The translations under genes and the position numbers were made by a program. Positions 1-10,292 of a stretch of DNA of 64,000 nucleotides are shown here, one piece after another. The first letter of the stretch is position 1; each line of letters begins with the position of its first letter. The notes below the pieces were generated by a model that saw only the letters and a program-made list of their open reading frames with translations, had not been told where the DNA came from and searched no databases. Origin of the DNA: Niallia alba (GTDB lineage Bacteria; Bacillota; Bacilli; Bacillales; Cytobacillaceae); contig NZ_JABBPK010000001.1 of the NCBI RefSeq assembly GCF_012933555.1, positions 4,876,001-4,940,000 on the forward strand. Reading direction: 5' to 3'.

Positions 1-2
1 GC

Positions 3-884
3 GCGAATACATTCTTAATACTCGGAAATCCAGCAACGGTTTTATGGATGAGTATCGTTTCAGGCTATATTTTGGAATCGCTCGGTTGGAGATGGATGTT
101 TATTTTAGAAGGTTTACCTGCCGTTATCTGGGCATTTTTATGGTGGAAACTAGTGAATGATCATCCAAAAGATGCAAAATGGCTGAACAAAGAGGAAAAA
201 ACAGCACTTAACAAAGCATTATTAGAAGAACAAAAGGAACTTAAGCCTGTTAAAGATTATAAAGAAGCTTTTAAATCTAAGACTGTTATCCTGCTTAGTC
301 TTCAATATGCCCTTTGGAGCATAGGTGTCTATGGCTTTGTGATGTGGCTGCCAACGATTATTAACTCAGCGCCAAATGCAAGCATTGTAACAACTGGCTG
401 GCTGGCATCTATTCCTTATCTATTAGCCTGTATTCTTATGTTAACGGTTTCTTACTTCTCTGATAAATATCAAAATCGTAAACTATTCGTCTATCCGTTT
501 CTTTTAATTGGAGCAATCTGCTTCTATGGTTCTTATTTAATTGGAACAAGTAATTTCTGGTTATCCTTTATTCTCCTTTCTATCGCAGGGGGAGCAATGT
601 ATGCACCATATGGTCCGTTCTTTGCTATTATTCCTGAAATACTTCCTAGAAATGTCTCTGGTGGTGCAATGGCATTGATAAACAGTATGGGAGCATTAGG
701 TTCTTTTGCCGGAGCTTACATTGTTGGTTATTTAAATGATTTAACAGATGGTTTTGGAGCTTCCTATAATTTCATGGCAATCTCCTTATTATTGTCGGCT
801 ATTTTAACTATCATTGCGACGAAAAATGAAAAGCCTATGATTAAAAATAAATCTAAATTAACACATCGACCACTACACGACTAA
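3..884 (+). CDS. MFS transporter (ACS-like), C-terminal part
   Basis: The reading frame is open to the left edge, so only the last ~290 residues are present; ATG at 48 is an internal Met. The protein is hydrophobic, with about eight membrane segments and a central basic loop (around KWLNKEEKTALNK) typical of the anion:cation symporter branch of the major facilitator superfamily, which carries sugar acids and related organic anions. The LacI regulator and hexulose-phosphate genes just downstream on the same strand suggest that it imports the substrate of that pathway. The substrate cannot be read from the sequence. ExuT, GudP or galactonate-type transporters are the likely relatives. Confidence 0.85.
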   Translation, partial: ANTFLILGNPATVLWMSIVSGYILESLGWRWMFILEGLPAVIWAFLWWKLVNDHPKDAKWLNKEEKTALNKALLEEQKELKPVKDYKEAFKSKTVILLSLQYALWSIGVYGFVMWLPTIINSAPNASIVTTGWLASIPYLLACILMLTVSYFSDKYQNRKLFVYPFLLIGAICFYGSYLIGTSNFWLSFILLSIAGGAMYAPYGPFFAIIPEILPRNVSGGAMALINSMGALGSFAGAYIVGYLNDLTDGFGASYNFMAISLLLSAILTIIATKNEKPMIKNKSKLTHRPLHD

Positions 885-925
885 TTTTAAGCGTTTTCCT
901 CTTTCCCTTTCCATGTAAGGATAGA

Positions 926-954
926 TTGTTTTATACTAGAAAAGAATCTATTAA
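926..954 (+). promoter_or_regulatory. sigma-A-like promoter of the LacI gene
   Basis: A -35 TTGTTT (926-931) and a -10 TATTAA (949-954) are separated by 17 bases, 21 bases before the start codon. A GC-containing element TAAGCGTTTTCC lies upstream near 892 and resembles half of a LacI/CcpA-type box. Confidence 0.45.
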
Positions 955-974
955 AGTGTGAGAGAGGAAAACAA

Positions 975-1979
975 ATGGCGAAAGTAACCATGGCAGATGT
1001 GGCAAAATATGCTGGTGTTTCCAAAAGCACCGTTTCCCAATATATCAATAAACGATATGAGTACATGGGTGAAGACACAAGGAAAAAAATTAAGGGTGCA
1101 ATAGAAGAACTAGGCTACCATCCAAATTATATTGCTCGCAGCCTTAAACAAAAGAAAACATCCATGATTGGAATTATTGTTGCAGATATTGTACACCGTT
1201 TTTCTACGGAAATTTGCCGTTCCATTGAAGATTATTGCTTTGAGCATGACTATCAAGCGATCATCTGTAATGCTGATAATAATCCTACGAAGGAAAAAAC
1301 ATATATAGAAACGTTACGTGCGAAGCAGGTAGATGGGCTTATTATTTTTCCAACAGGGCAAAACATTGATGTTTACGCAAAAATGATCGAGGAAGACTAT
1401 CCAGTTGTATTTATGGATAGAGAGATTCCTGAAATAGACGCTCCTTTTATCCTTTCAACGAATGTCGAATCTAGCTTTCAAGCTGTCAAATTGTTTTTGG
1501 AAAATGGACACACAAATATTGCTATTTTAACACAGCCATTAACCATTTCAACAAGAAAGGAAAGAATTGAAGGATATAAGAAAGCGTTGCAAACATTCTC
1601 GATAGACATATGTAATGACTATATCATTAGTTCTGAAATAGCAAATGTGAAGACAGAATTAAGCCAACTTTTTCAGAAAGAGAATCCACCGACGGCTATT
1701 TTAGCAGGAAATGATTTAGTGTTTTTAGAGACATTAGCCTTTTTACAGGAAAATCAACTTCGCGTTCCTGAAGATGTTTCTCTGATTGTTTTTGATAATT
1801 TTCCTTTTGCTCACCTTTCCAATCCCCCAATGACTATGATTGCACAGCCTGCTTTTGAAATGGGAAGAAAGGCTACGGAGATACTTTTAAAGCAAATTAA
1901 TAAGGATCATTATGAAGCAGAAAAAATTATTTATCCATGTGAATTGATTGTTAGACAATCCTCGATAAAGAAGCTTTAA
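975..1979 (+). CDS. LacI-family transcriptional regulator
   Basis: This is a full-length (334 aa) LacI/GalR repressor. Residues 4-50 hold the helix-turn-helix and hinge helix (MADVAKYAGVSKSTVSQYIN, then YHPNYIARSLK), followed by a periplasmic-binding-protein-like sugar sensor ending in the usual LIVRQS-type strand. The HTH recognition segment is KSTVSQYI rather than the common PTTVSRVL, so its operator may differ from standard boxes. The start has a GAGAGAGG ribosome binding site 8 bases upstream. The gene sits between a transporter and the hxlA/hxlB-like pair. A perfect 20-bp palindrome precedes hxlA and is its probable target (inference). The effector is unknown. Confidence 0.9.
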   Translation: MAKVTMADVAKYAGVSKSTVSQYINKRYEYMGEDTRKKIKGAIEELGYHPNYIARSLKQKKTSMIGIIVADIVHRFSTEICRSIEDYCFEHDYQAIICNADNNPTKEKTYIETLRAKQVDGLIIFPTGQNIDVYAKMIEEDYPVVFMDREIPEIDAPFILSTNVESSFQAVKLFLENGHTNIAILTQPLTISTRKERIEGYKKALQTFSIDICNDYIISSEIANVKTELSQLFQKENPPTAILAGNDLVFLETLAFLQENQLRVPEDVSLIVFDNFPFAHLSNPPMTMIAQPAFEMGRKATEILLKQINKDHYEAEKIIYPCELIVRQSSIKKL

Positions 1980-1997
1980 AGATCTTCGGGAATTGGT

Positions 1998-2029
1998 GAA
2001 GCGTTCCTTCTAGAATAGAACAACGCTTC
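1998..2029 (+). terminator. hairpin after the LacI gene (possible terminator)
   Basis: GAAGCGTT (1998-2005) pairs with AACGCTTC (2022-2029) around a 16-base loop. The T-rich stretch comes only about 20 bases later, so this is a weak candidate. The 14-mer TTAGACAATCCTCG occurs twice, at 1951-1964 inside the gene end and at 2030-2043 here, which suggests a small local duplication. Confidence 0.35.
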
Positions 2030-2063
2030 TTAGACAATCCTCGCTTTATTGTTTTTTTGATTT

Positions 2064-2083
2064 TTACTAAACCGGTTTAGTAA
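2064..2083 (+). promoter_or_regulatory. perfect 20-bp palindromic operator before hxlA-like gene
   Basis: TTACTAAACC is followed immediately by its reverse complement GGTTTAGTAA. The centre CCGG and total size fit a LacI-family operator. It lies 24 bases before the hxlA-like start codon, downstream of the LacI gene. Binding by that LacI protein is an inference from position. Confidence 0.7.
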
Positions 2084-2107
2084 TAAAAGAAAGGGCTGTG
2101 AATACAA

Positions 2108-2755
2108 ATGAACATTCAATTAGCTTTAGATCGATTAACTATTCCTGAAGCAATACGATTAACACGTTTAGTAGAGTCTGATATTGATTGGATTGAAGTT
2201 GGAACCTCTCTCATCAAAGAGTTTGGAATGGATAGTGTTCGAGAAATGAAAAATGCATTTCCTCATAAAACAATCCTTGCTGACACGAAAACAACCGATA
2301 ATGCGAAATATGAAGCAGAGATTAGTTTCACTGCTGGTGCAGATATTATTACCGTCATGGGAACGGCTCCATTAATAACCATTGAAACTTGTATGGAAAT
2401 GGCTAGAAGTTATAAAAAAAGAGTAATGATTGATTTCTTAAACACTTCTAGGGAGCAGCAGGAATCTCTTCTTGCGATAGAGGGGGCTATTTTTTGCCTG
2501 CATATAAGCAAGGATGAACAAGAATTGATGGGAGAAAGGGCATGGAAAAACAATCAAACTGCAGCGGGCTATTTAACAGCGAAGCACACAATTGCCGCAG
2601 CAGGAGGAATAACACTAGATTCTTTACCACAGCTTCTAGCTAGCGGGATCGATATAGCCATTATTGGCTCGGCCATCACGAAAGCTGATAATCCATCGAA
2701 TGTAGCAAAACAGTTTAGAAAACTAGCAAAAGGAGGCGCTTTTATCAATGAGTAA
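2108..2755 (+). CDS. 3-hexulose-6-phosphate synthase / keto-gulonate-phosphate decarboxylase family
   Basis: The 215-aa protein is a single TIM barrel of the orotidine-phosphate decarboxylase superfamily. The metal and phosphate motif D-x-K-x-x-D is present at D59-K61-D64, and the phosphate-binding AAGGI lies at 164-168. HPS condenses formaldehyde with ribulose 5-phosphate to give hexulose 6-phosphate. The homologous KGPDC decarboxylates 3-keto-L-gulonate 6-phosphate. Residues 122-126 read HISKD, closer to the KGPDC motif HRSRD (as I remember it from UlaD) than to the HPS motif HTGYD, so the chemistry is uncertain. The downstream isomerase gene overlaps by 8 bases and favours a hexulose phosphate product. 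The ribosome binding site is only a weak AAGG. Confidence 0.8.
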   Translation: MNIQLALDRLTIPEAIRLTRLVESDIDWIEVGTSLIKEFGMDSVREMKNAFPHKTILADTKTTDNAKYEAEISFTAGADIITVMGTAPLITIETCMEMARSYKKRVMIDFLNTSREQQESLLAIEGAIFCLHISKDEQELMGERAWKNNQTAAGYLTAKHTIAAAGGITLDSLPQLLASGIDIAIIGSAITKADNPSNVAKQFRKLAKGGAFINE

Positions 2756-3296
2756 GCTTACTACTATTCAACGAGAAATCCAAGCTGTGTTAGCTCAGGT
2801 TGATGAACACCTATTAGTCGATACAGCAGCACTAATTAGAGAAAAACAAAGAATTTTTGTGGTTGGAGAAGGAAGATCCGGCCTAATGGCCAAATCCTTT
2901 GCAATGAGATTGATGCATTTGGGAGCAACTGTTTATGTAGTTGGAGAGACCATTACACCTTCCATTTCTCATGAGGATATCTTAGTCGCTATCTCTGGTT
3001 CTGGTAAGACAAAATCTGTTATATGGACAGCTGAAACAGCCAATAAACTAGGTTGCAGTGTTTTAGCTCTAACTACCGACCTTAACTCTCCACTTGTGCA
3101 AGCAGCAACTCATACAATCTGTATTCCCGCAAGCACAAAATATCGTAAGGCAACTGAGATGAAATCTATACAACCCTTGGGCTCCTTATTTGATCAATGC
3201 GCTCATCTTGTATTTGATACCATTTGTCTTAACTTTGCAGAATTAAATGAGATTGGATTCGAGGAAGCCTTTAAGCGGCATAGCAATATGGAATGA
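2748..3296 (+). CDS. hxlB: 6-phospho-3-hexuloisomerase
   Basis: This 182-aa SIS-domain protein is near the usual length of about 185. The block VVGEGRSGLMAKSFAMRLMH (39-58), followed by the GETITP segment, the serine-rich loop ISGSGKT (82-88) and QPLGSLFDQ near residue 150 are hallmarks of phosphohexuloisomerase, which converts D-arabino-3-hexulose 6-phosphate to fructose 6-phosphate. It is translationally coupled to the upstream gene (overlap of 8 bases, AAAGGAGG upstream). Identification is firmer than for its partner. Together they would form either a formaldehyde-fixing ribulose monophosphate module or a variant sugar-phosphate pathway. Confidence 0.88.
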   Translation: MSKLTTIQREIQAVLAQVDEHLLVDTAALIREKQRIFVVGEGRSGLMAKSFAMRLMHLGATVYVVGETITPSISHEDILVAISGSGKTKSVIWTAETANKLGCSVLALTTDLNSPLVQAATHTICIPASTKYRKATEMKSIQPLGSLFDQCAHLVFDTICLNFAELNEIGFEEAFKRHSNME

Positions 3297-3364
3297 TAAC
3301 TTATTTTTCACGTTGGTAATTGGCATTTTTATAGAAAAGGCAGAACTTTATACCTTATCCCCCA

Positions 3365-3420
3365 TAGATGAAAATAAGAAAGACTACAGCTCATTCTGTA
3401 GTCTTTCTTATTTTCATCTA
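3365..3420. terminator. bidirectional terminator between hxlB and malR
   Basis: A perfect 25-bp stem (3365-3389 with 3396-3420) closes a 6-base loop and is T/A-rich on both outer sides. It lies between two convergent genes. The TAG stop of the minus-strand LacI gene is inside the distal arm. Confidence 0.85.
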
Positions 3421-4374
3421 GGTATCTAATATAGTCGATTCTCGAATAATCAACTTCGGCTCAAAAATATGTTTTCCTTGATTTTTATTTCTTTCATTAA
3501 TTTTCTTCAGGAGCATGCGTGCACACGCCTCCCCCATTTCCATTAGTGGCTGCTTGATTGTTGTAATTTTAGGTGAGGAAATTCTATCTAAAAAGACGCC
3601 GTCAAATCCAGTTACGACATAATCTTCTGGCACACTTTTTCCTGTTTTCTGTATCGCACGAATTACGCCTGTCGCAATACGATCAGAAGCACATACAAAT
3701 CCAAATTTGCCATCGTTCTTTGATAAGAATTCAGAAACTTTAGCCTCAGCTGCTCTTGAACTATTTTTTACTCTTATAATTTTGCCTTCTAAATCATCTT
3801 CAGAAATTGCATCTAGGTAACCAGCCTCACGAAGCTGTCCAAAGGGCTCGTCCTCATCAATCCCCATAAAAATAAGCTGTTGATATCCTAAGTCTAAAAT
3901 ATGTTTAGTCGTTACATATGCTCCCTTTTTGTTGTCTACATCAACGAAATCATATCCATGCAAATTCTCTCCAAATAAGACAACTGGAATCGTCAATTTT
4001 TCAATAAATGAATAGTCTGACTCCCGCATCCCTGTAACAATAATTCCATCACATTTACCTATATTAAGAGATGTCCTTGTCACTAACTGCAAAGAATAAT
4101 GGTTCTTGTCCAACTCTCGGCTCATTCCAGTTAGTAAATTCATATAATACGGTTCAACGGTATCCATTTCTTCTAAGATCAACAACTTAATCACTTGTGT
4201 TCGATTATTAACCAATGCCCTTGCCGCATAATTAGGAACATAACTCAATTCCTCCATTGCTTTATATACAAGCTGCTTTAACTCATCTGTAACTTGCTCT
4301 GGATGATTTAACACTCTTGACACTGTCATTTTTGAGACATTTGCTTTCTTTGCCACATCTGAAAGTGTTGCCAA
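3418..4374 (-). CDS. malR: LacI-family repressor, MalR-like
   Basis: A 318-aa LacI/GalR protein. The DNA-binding head MATLSDVAKKANVSKMTVSR covers residues 1-20, with the hinge VPNYAARAL near 51, followed by the sugar-binding core. The start is TTG at 4374 with GGGGGAG six bases upstream. It is divergent from the GH13 gene and adjacent to the mdx/mapA/pgmB genes. Boxes of the form TGCAAACGnTTnCG recur before both transcription units, which supports a maltodextrin repressor or activator. The name malR is by context and resemblance, and the inducer (maltose or maltodextrin) is inferred. Confidence 0.75.
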   Translation of the reverse strand: MATLSDVAKKANVSKMTVSRVLNHPEQVTDELKQLVYKAMEELSYVPNYAARALVNNRTQVIKLLILEEMDTVEPYYMNLLTGMSRELDKNHYSLQLVTRTSLNIGKCDGIIVTGMRESDYSFIEKLTIPVVLFGENLHGYDFVDVDNKKGAYVTTKHILDLGYQQLIFMGIDEDEPFGQLREAGYLDAISEDDLEGKIIRVKNSSRAAEAKVSEFLSKNDGKFGFVCASDRIATGVIRAIQKTGKSVPEDYVVTGFDGVFLDRISSPKITTIKQPLMEMGEACARMLLKKINERNKNQGKHIFEPKLIIRESTILDT

Positions 4375-4557
4375 TGGAACTCCCCCAGTATAAATTTAAA
4401 TTTCTCTGTCCATATGATTACTAAATTATTAAAAGCGGTTTATCATGCTAATTAATATCTTCATTTATTCTACAACAAAAATTCACCATCATCATAATTC
4501 TAAACTTTTTTATAAATATGCTTGATAAATAACAGAAATGGGTTGATAATAGAAGGG

Positions 4558-6421
<1,864 letters not shown>

Positions 6422-6452
6422 TTTTGGTGTTCATATTTAAGTTATTCAGAAT

Positions 6453-6492
6453 GCGAGACTTTGAGTTATTTCTTAAGGTACTCGCTTTTTTT
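6453..6492 (+). terminator. rho-independent terminator of the GH13 gene
   Basis: GCGAG (6453-6457) pairs with CTCGC (6481-6485), with further pairing of ACTT/AAGGT inside the stem, and seven T residues follow directly. Confidence 0.7.
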
Positions 6493-6578
6493 GGTGTATT
6501 GGGATTGGATGGGACCTTATGGAAGTAAATTGCTATTTGCTTCTTCTGTTTGGATGATGACGGGCGTTTATTTGATGC

Positions 6579-6811
6579 ATGAACGCCACTCTACTCTCTT
6601 TTCTCTTCAACTTCGGCTTTCATCCAGCTTATGAACACCATCTTCCTCTCTTTCCTTTTCAACTTCGGCTTTCATCCAGCTTATGAACACCATCTTCCTC
6701 TCTTTCCTTTTCAACTTCGGCTTTCATCCAGCTTATGAGCACCATCTTCCTCTCTTTCCTTTCCAACTTCGGCTTTCCTCTAGCTTATGAACACCATCTT
6801 TCTCTCTTTCC
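6579..6811. repeat. 52-bp tandem repeat, four copies plus a degenerate partial copy
   Basis: The word CAACTTCGGCTTT begins at 6608, 6660, 6712 and 6764, an exact 52-base period. Each unit ends in CACCATCTTCCTCTCTTTCC. A decayed part-copy (TGAACGCCACTCTACTC) lies just before the first. Copies 1-3 are nearly identical and the fourth has several changes. The unit is not a multiple of three and carries stops in all frames, so it is non-coding. It fills most of the 485-bp gap between the convergent GH13 and pgmB genes. Confidence 0.9.
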
Positions 6812-6906
6812 CCTCTCTTATATAAACGTACTTTCCCTCCTCACTCAGACAGTCCTGAAATAAAAAAAGAATGAAGCAAATTTTCCACTCCATTCCCTTT
6901 CCTCTT

Positions 6907-7566
6907 CTATTCCCCTAACTTCTCTCTCAAACGTTCAAGGGTAATCTCTGTTGTACTTCCGACTTGCCAATCTGCTAACTTCATTCGGTCTGGGGTGCCA
7001 ACACCTATCGCAAACATATTTGCCCCTTTTATTGCTTGTATGCCTGCCTCTGCGTCTTCCACTCCAATACATTCATTCACTTGTAGTTGCAACTGCGCTG
7101 CTGCTTTTACAAAGATTTCAGGATCAGGCTTCCCTTTTTTCAATTTCCCAGGATCTACGATTGTATCAAATAAAGTCGTTACTTCTAATCGATCTAATAT
7201 TACAGGCCCATTTTTACTTGCAGATGCGAGACCAAGTTTTAACCCAGCTTCCTTGCATTCCAGCAAGAAATCTTTTATCCCAGGTAATAAGTCGTTAGGC
7301 GTTATTTCTTTAATTAGTTCTTGATAGTAAATATTTTTATCGTGCGCCAGCTCTTCGACTTGCGCTTCGGAAAATTGCCCGCGAATTCCGCCATGGTCCA
7401 ATATTTTATATAAAGAGTCCATTCGACTAACACCTTTTAATTCTTCATTAAACTCGCGATCAAAAGGAACGCCAATTGCCTCAGCAGTTTTCTTCCACGC
7501 TAAATAATGATATTCTGCTGTGTCTGTAATAACTCCGTCTAAATCAAAAATAATTCCTTTTAACAT
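6907..7566 (-). CDS. pgmB: beta-phosphoglucomutase
   Basis: A 219-aa HAD-superfamily enzyme with DLDGVITDT at the N-terminus (D8 nucleophile, D10 acid/base), a helical cap (residues 17-90), motif II LASASKNGP and the Mg-binding GVEDAEAGIQA. It isomerises beta-glucose 1-phosphate, the product of maltose phosphorylase, to glucose 6-phosphate. Length matches the family. GGGAGG lies 7 bases before the ATG. It is the last gene of the mdx operon but is separated from mapA by 437 bases of repeat DNA, so it may be partly uncoupled from it. Confidence 0.93.
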   Translation of the reverse strand: MLKGIIFDLDGVITDTAEYHYLAWKKTAEAIGVPFDREFNEELKGVSRMDSLYKILDHGGIRGQFSEAQVEELAHDKNIYYQELIKEITPNDLLPGIKDFLLECKEAGLKLGLASASKNGPVILDRLEVTTLFDTIVDPGKLKKGKPDPEIFVKAAAQLQLQVNECIGVEDAEAGIQAIKGANMFAIGVGTPDRMKLADWQVGSTTEITLERLREKLGE

Positions 7567-7581
7567 ATTAATCCCTCCCTA

Positions 7582-7744
7582 GATAAAGTGAAACTTCCAT
7601 CAGTGGGGGTTTACCTTCCTCCCCCACTGATGTTTAGTTGAACCAATCGGACGTTTACGGACAGTTGATCTCCCACCTAGCTTCCTCGTATTCTCATAAG
7701 CTTGAGGCGGGAGTCTTACTGTCCGTTAAGAGTGGGGTAAAAAA
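7582..7744 (+). repeat. structured interspersed repeat, copy 1 (family D)
   Basis: About 163 bases beginning GATAAAGTGA and ending TTAAGAGTGGGGTAAAA. It can fold: CATCAGTGGGGG pairs with CCCCCACTGATG, and GGACAGT near 7659 pairs with ACTGTCC near 7719. A second copy at 44637-44797 is the same over nearly its whole length with scattered changes, and a partial inverted copy is at 42658-42710. No ORF is carried. It could be a structured RNA or a non-autonomous element. Confidence 0.75.
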
Positions 7745-7895
7745 GAGCCCTGCTTCTATAATTCTGATGCTTTTTCCCCTAGCATTAGAATGATAATCAA
7801 TCAGTGGCTCCTTTCTTCCTAACTATCTATTTCTTAGGCTATTCTAAAAGATTGTTATCTTTGCGATAGATAAAATCTTATTAGATAGAAATACG

Positions 7896-7978
7896 GAGCA
7901 GCCTGAATACACGTAGGCTCCTATGGGAATAGTTCACCGCTCTCCCCATGGAAAGTGAAGGGTATTTAGGCTGCGGGT
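7896..7978. repeat. GC-rich palindromic module (family P), free-standing copy
   Basis: GGAGCAGCCTGAATACACG at the left is matched by the inverted GGGTATTTAGGCTGCGGG at the right. Between them are the words CTCCTATGGGAATAG and CCCCATGGAAAG. The same module sits inside the miniature elements at 22674-23231 and 35725-36100, but here no element ends surround it, so it behaves as an independent unit. Confidence 0.7.
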
Positions 7979-8003
7979 TTTTAGCAACAAACTTTATGAA
8001 ACA

Positions 8004-10280
8004 TCATTTCTTACCAACATACTCTTTTTCAAGTAATACAGCTTTTCCATATAACTCAATTTCTATCGCCTTACCAGATAAAAGCTCTAGTTTTACATTC
8101 TCAGAAGTTGTTGTTACTTGAATTAATCGATTGCGATAATTTATTGTAAACGAGTAACTATTCCAGCCTTTAGGCACAAATGGAGCAAAGGAAAGGGTCC
8201 CTGTTGCCGAGCGCATTCCAGCAAATCCATGCACAATAGCTAGCCAGCTTCCTGACATACTAGTTATATGCAGTCCATCTTCTGTATCGTTATTATAATT
8301 ATCAAGATCTAGTCTTGCTGTTCGCTGATACATCTCATAAGCCTTTTCTTCTAAGCCAATTTCTGCTGCTAAAATAGAATGAACACAAGGTGAAAGACTT
8401 GATTCATGAACAGTCATTGGTTCATAAAAATCAAAGTTACGCTTTTTCTCTTCTAAGCTAAATTCATGATTTAAGAAGTACATTCCTTGTAAAACATCAG
8501 CCTGTTTAATGAAACAAGAACGCAAAATTTTGTCCCAAGACCAATTTTGATTAAGTGGTCTTTCTTCTTTTAAGAGTGTATCCGCAGAACGTAGATCTTT
8601 ATCTAAAAATGTATCATGCTGTACAAAAATTCCTAATTCGTCATCAACTGGGAAATACATTTTATCAATGATTTCCTGCCATTTTACTAATTCGCTTTTT
8701 CCAATGTTTAAATCCGTTTTTCTTTTTGGAGCTGCCTTTTCCAGTAATTCTAATGTGTATTTTAATGTCCATGTAGCAATTTTATTGGTGTACCAATTGT
8801 TATTTACATTATTCTCATATTCATTTGGTCCTGTTACACCATGCATCATGTATTGATCATTCTTTTTCGAATAGTGTACACGATCTGCCCAAAAACGGCT
8901 GATACCTACTAACACATCTAATCCTTCATTTAATGCATAGGTTTCATCACCTGTATACGTTGAATAATTAAAAATGGCATGGGCAATGGCACCATTACGG
9001 TGAATTTCTTCAAATGTAATTTCCCATTCATTATGGCACTCAACACCAGTGAAAGTTACCATAGGATATAATGCCCCTTTAAGCCCTTGCTGTTTTGCAT
9101 TATGTTCTGCACCAGGGAGCTGTTGACGGCGATAACGCAATAGCTGTTCTGTTACTTTGGGTTCTGCAACAGCTAAATACATGGGTACAATATATGCTTC
9201 TGTATCCCAGTAGGTTGCACCACCATATTTTTCCCCTGTAAAACCTTTTGGTCCTACATTTAGACGAGCGTCCTCGCCATAATAGGTAGAGAATAATTGA
9301 AAAATATTGAATCGAATTCCTTGCTGTGCTTCTTCGTCTCCATCAATTTGAACATCTGCCTTTTCCCAGCGAGCTGCCCATGCGGCAATATGTTCTTCTT
9401 TTAAAACAGTATATCCTTTTTCTCTCGCTTGTTTTGCTAACATATCAGAAACAGTTGCTAATCTTTCCTCTTCCCAATCACGAGAAGTGGAAATAGCGAC
9501 ATACTTCTGAAGATGGATAGTTTCTCCTTGATTAAGCTTATTGTTATATGCATTGGCAACATACATTGGCCTTTCATTATAAGAAGTTACTTCTAGGTGA
9601 TTAATTGTATTAACCATAGAAGCAGATACCGCAAATCTCGGTGTTCCAAAAGGATTATCAACCGTTTTGATTATTAGGTTACCTGAATTAACATCTACTT
9701 TTCTTCCAATTTCTCCCCAGAATTTCTCCTCATAGTTGGAGTCTTCATTTGTCACATCACCATCTAAATACGGGATTAACTCAATTTTATGTGTTCCCGT
9801 TAATGCTGTTACCTTAATGTCTATTGCACAAATTTCCTTAGATGCAATACTTAAGAAGCGTTCAAACTCAAAGCGAATTTGTTTTCCTCCTTTTTGAAGG
9901 ATAAAGCTCCGTTTTAAGATTCCTTCCTTCATATCTAGTTCAAGGTGAAAATCAGTGATATTTTCTTTATATAAATCTACTTTCGTTCCATCTATATAAA
10001 TATCGACACCGATGAAGTTAAGAGCATTAATCACTTTACCAAAGTATTGAGGATAGCCATTTTTCCACCAGCCAACTCTTGTTTTGTCTGGAAACCATAC
10101 ACCTGCAATATACGTACCTTGATGGAAATCTCCAGAGTAGCCTTCTTCAAAGTTACCACGCATCCCCATATATCCGTTTCCAATGGAGGTTAGACTTTCC
10201 TGCAATCGCTTCTCTTTTTTTTCCAACTTATTTGATATTAGCTTCCAGCTGTTTATTTCGAAAAGACGCTTATTTGACAT
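8004..10280 (-). CDS. mapA: maltose phosphorylase (GH65)
   Basis: A 758-aa GH65 enzyme of full family length that phosphorolyses maltose to glucose and beta-glucose 1-phosphate in the cytoplasm. Visible features are the N-terminal beta-sandwich (up to ~270), the (alpha/alpha)6 barrel with YWDTEAYI and [16 protein letters not shown], the GPNEYENN segment that carries the general acid Glu in this family, and the C-terminal [15 protein letters not shown] region. No signal peptide is present. GGGAGAG precedes the ATG by 6 bases, and the gene starts 12 bases after the DUF1189 stop. Its partner is pgmB downstream. Trehalose or kojibiose phosphorylase activity is possible from fold alone, but the operon favours maltose. 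Confidence 0.92.
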   Translation of the reverse strand: MSNKRLFEINSWKLISNKLEKKEKRLQESLTSIGNGYMGMRGNFEEGYSGDFHQGTYIAGVWFPDKTRVGWWKNGYPQYFGKVINALNFIGVDIYIDGTKVDLYKENITDFHLELDMKEGILKRSFILQKGGKQIRFEFERFLSIASKEICAIDIKVTALTGTHKIELIPYLDGDVTNEDSNYEEKFWGEIGRKVDVNSGNLIIKTVDNPFGTPRFAVSASMVNTINHLEVTSYNERPMYVANAYNNKLNQGETIHLQKYVAISTSRDWEEERLATVSDMLAKQAREKGYTVLKEEHIAAWAARWEKADVQIDGDEEAQQGIRFNIFQLFSTYYGEDARLNVGPKGFTGEKYGGATYWDTEAYIVPMYLAVAEPKVTEQLLRYRRQQLPGAEHNAKQQGLKGALYPMVTFTGVECHNEWEITFEEIHRNGAIAHAIFNYSTYTGDETYALNEGLDVLVGISRFWADRVHYSKKNDQYMMHGVTGPNEYENNVNNNWYTNKIATWTLKYTLELLEKAAPKRKTDLNIGKSELVKWQEIIDKMYFPVDDELGIFVQHDTFLDKDLRSADTLLKEERPLNQNWSWDKILRSCFIKQADVLQGMYFLNHEFSLEEKKRNFDFYEPMTVHESSLSPCVHSILAAEIGLEEKAYEMYQRTARLDLDNYNNDTEDGLHITSMSGSWLAIVHGFAGMRSATGTLSFAPFVPKGWNSYSFTINYRNRLIQVTTTSENVKLELLSGKAIEIELYGKAVLLEKEYVGKK

Positions 10281-10292
10281 AATCTTCTCTCC

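Noticed and set aside
3247-3429. 60-codon ORF after hxlB
   Set aside because: Its start lies inside hxlB in another frame and its end runs through the 25-bp terminator stem.
6579-6811. Possible CRISPR array
   Set aside because: The 52-bp units are contiguous with no variable spacers, and no cas genes are present.
6951-7324. Two overlapping ~110-codon plus-strand ORFs
   Set aside because: Both lie antisense to pgmB, whose protein is clearly recognised; no ribosome sites.
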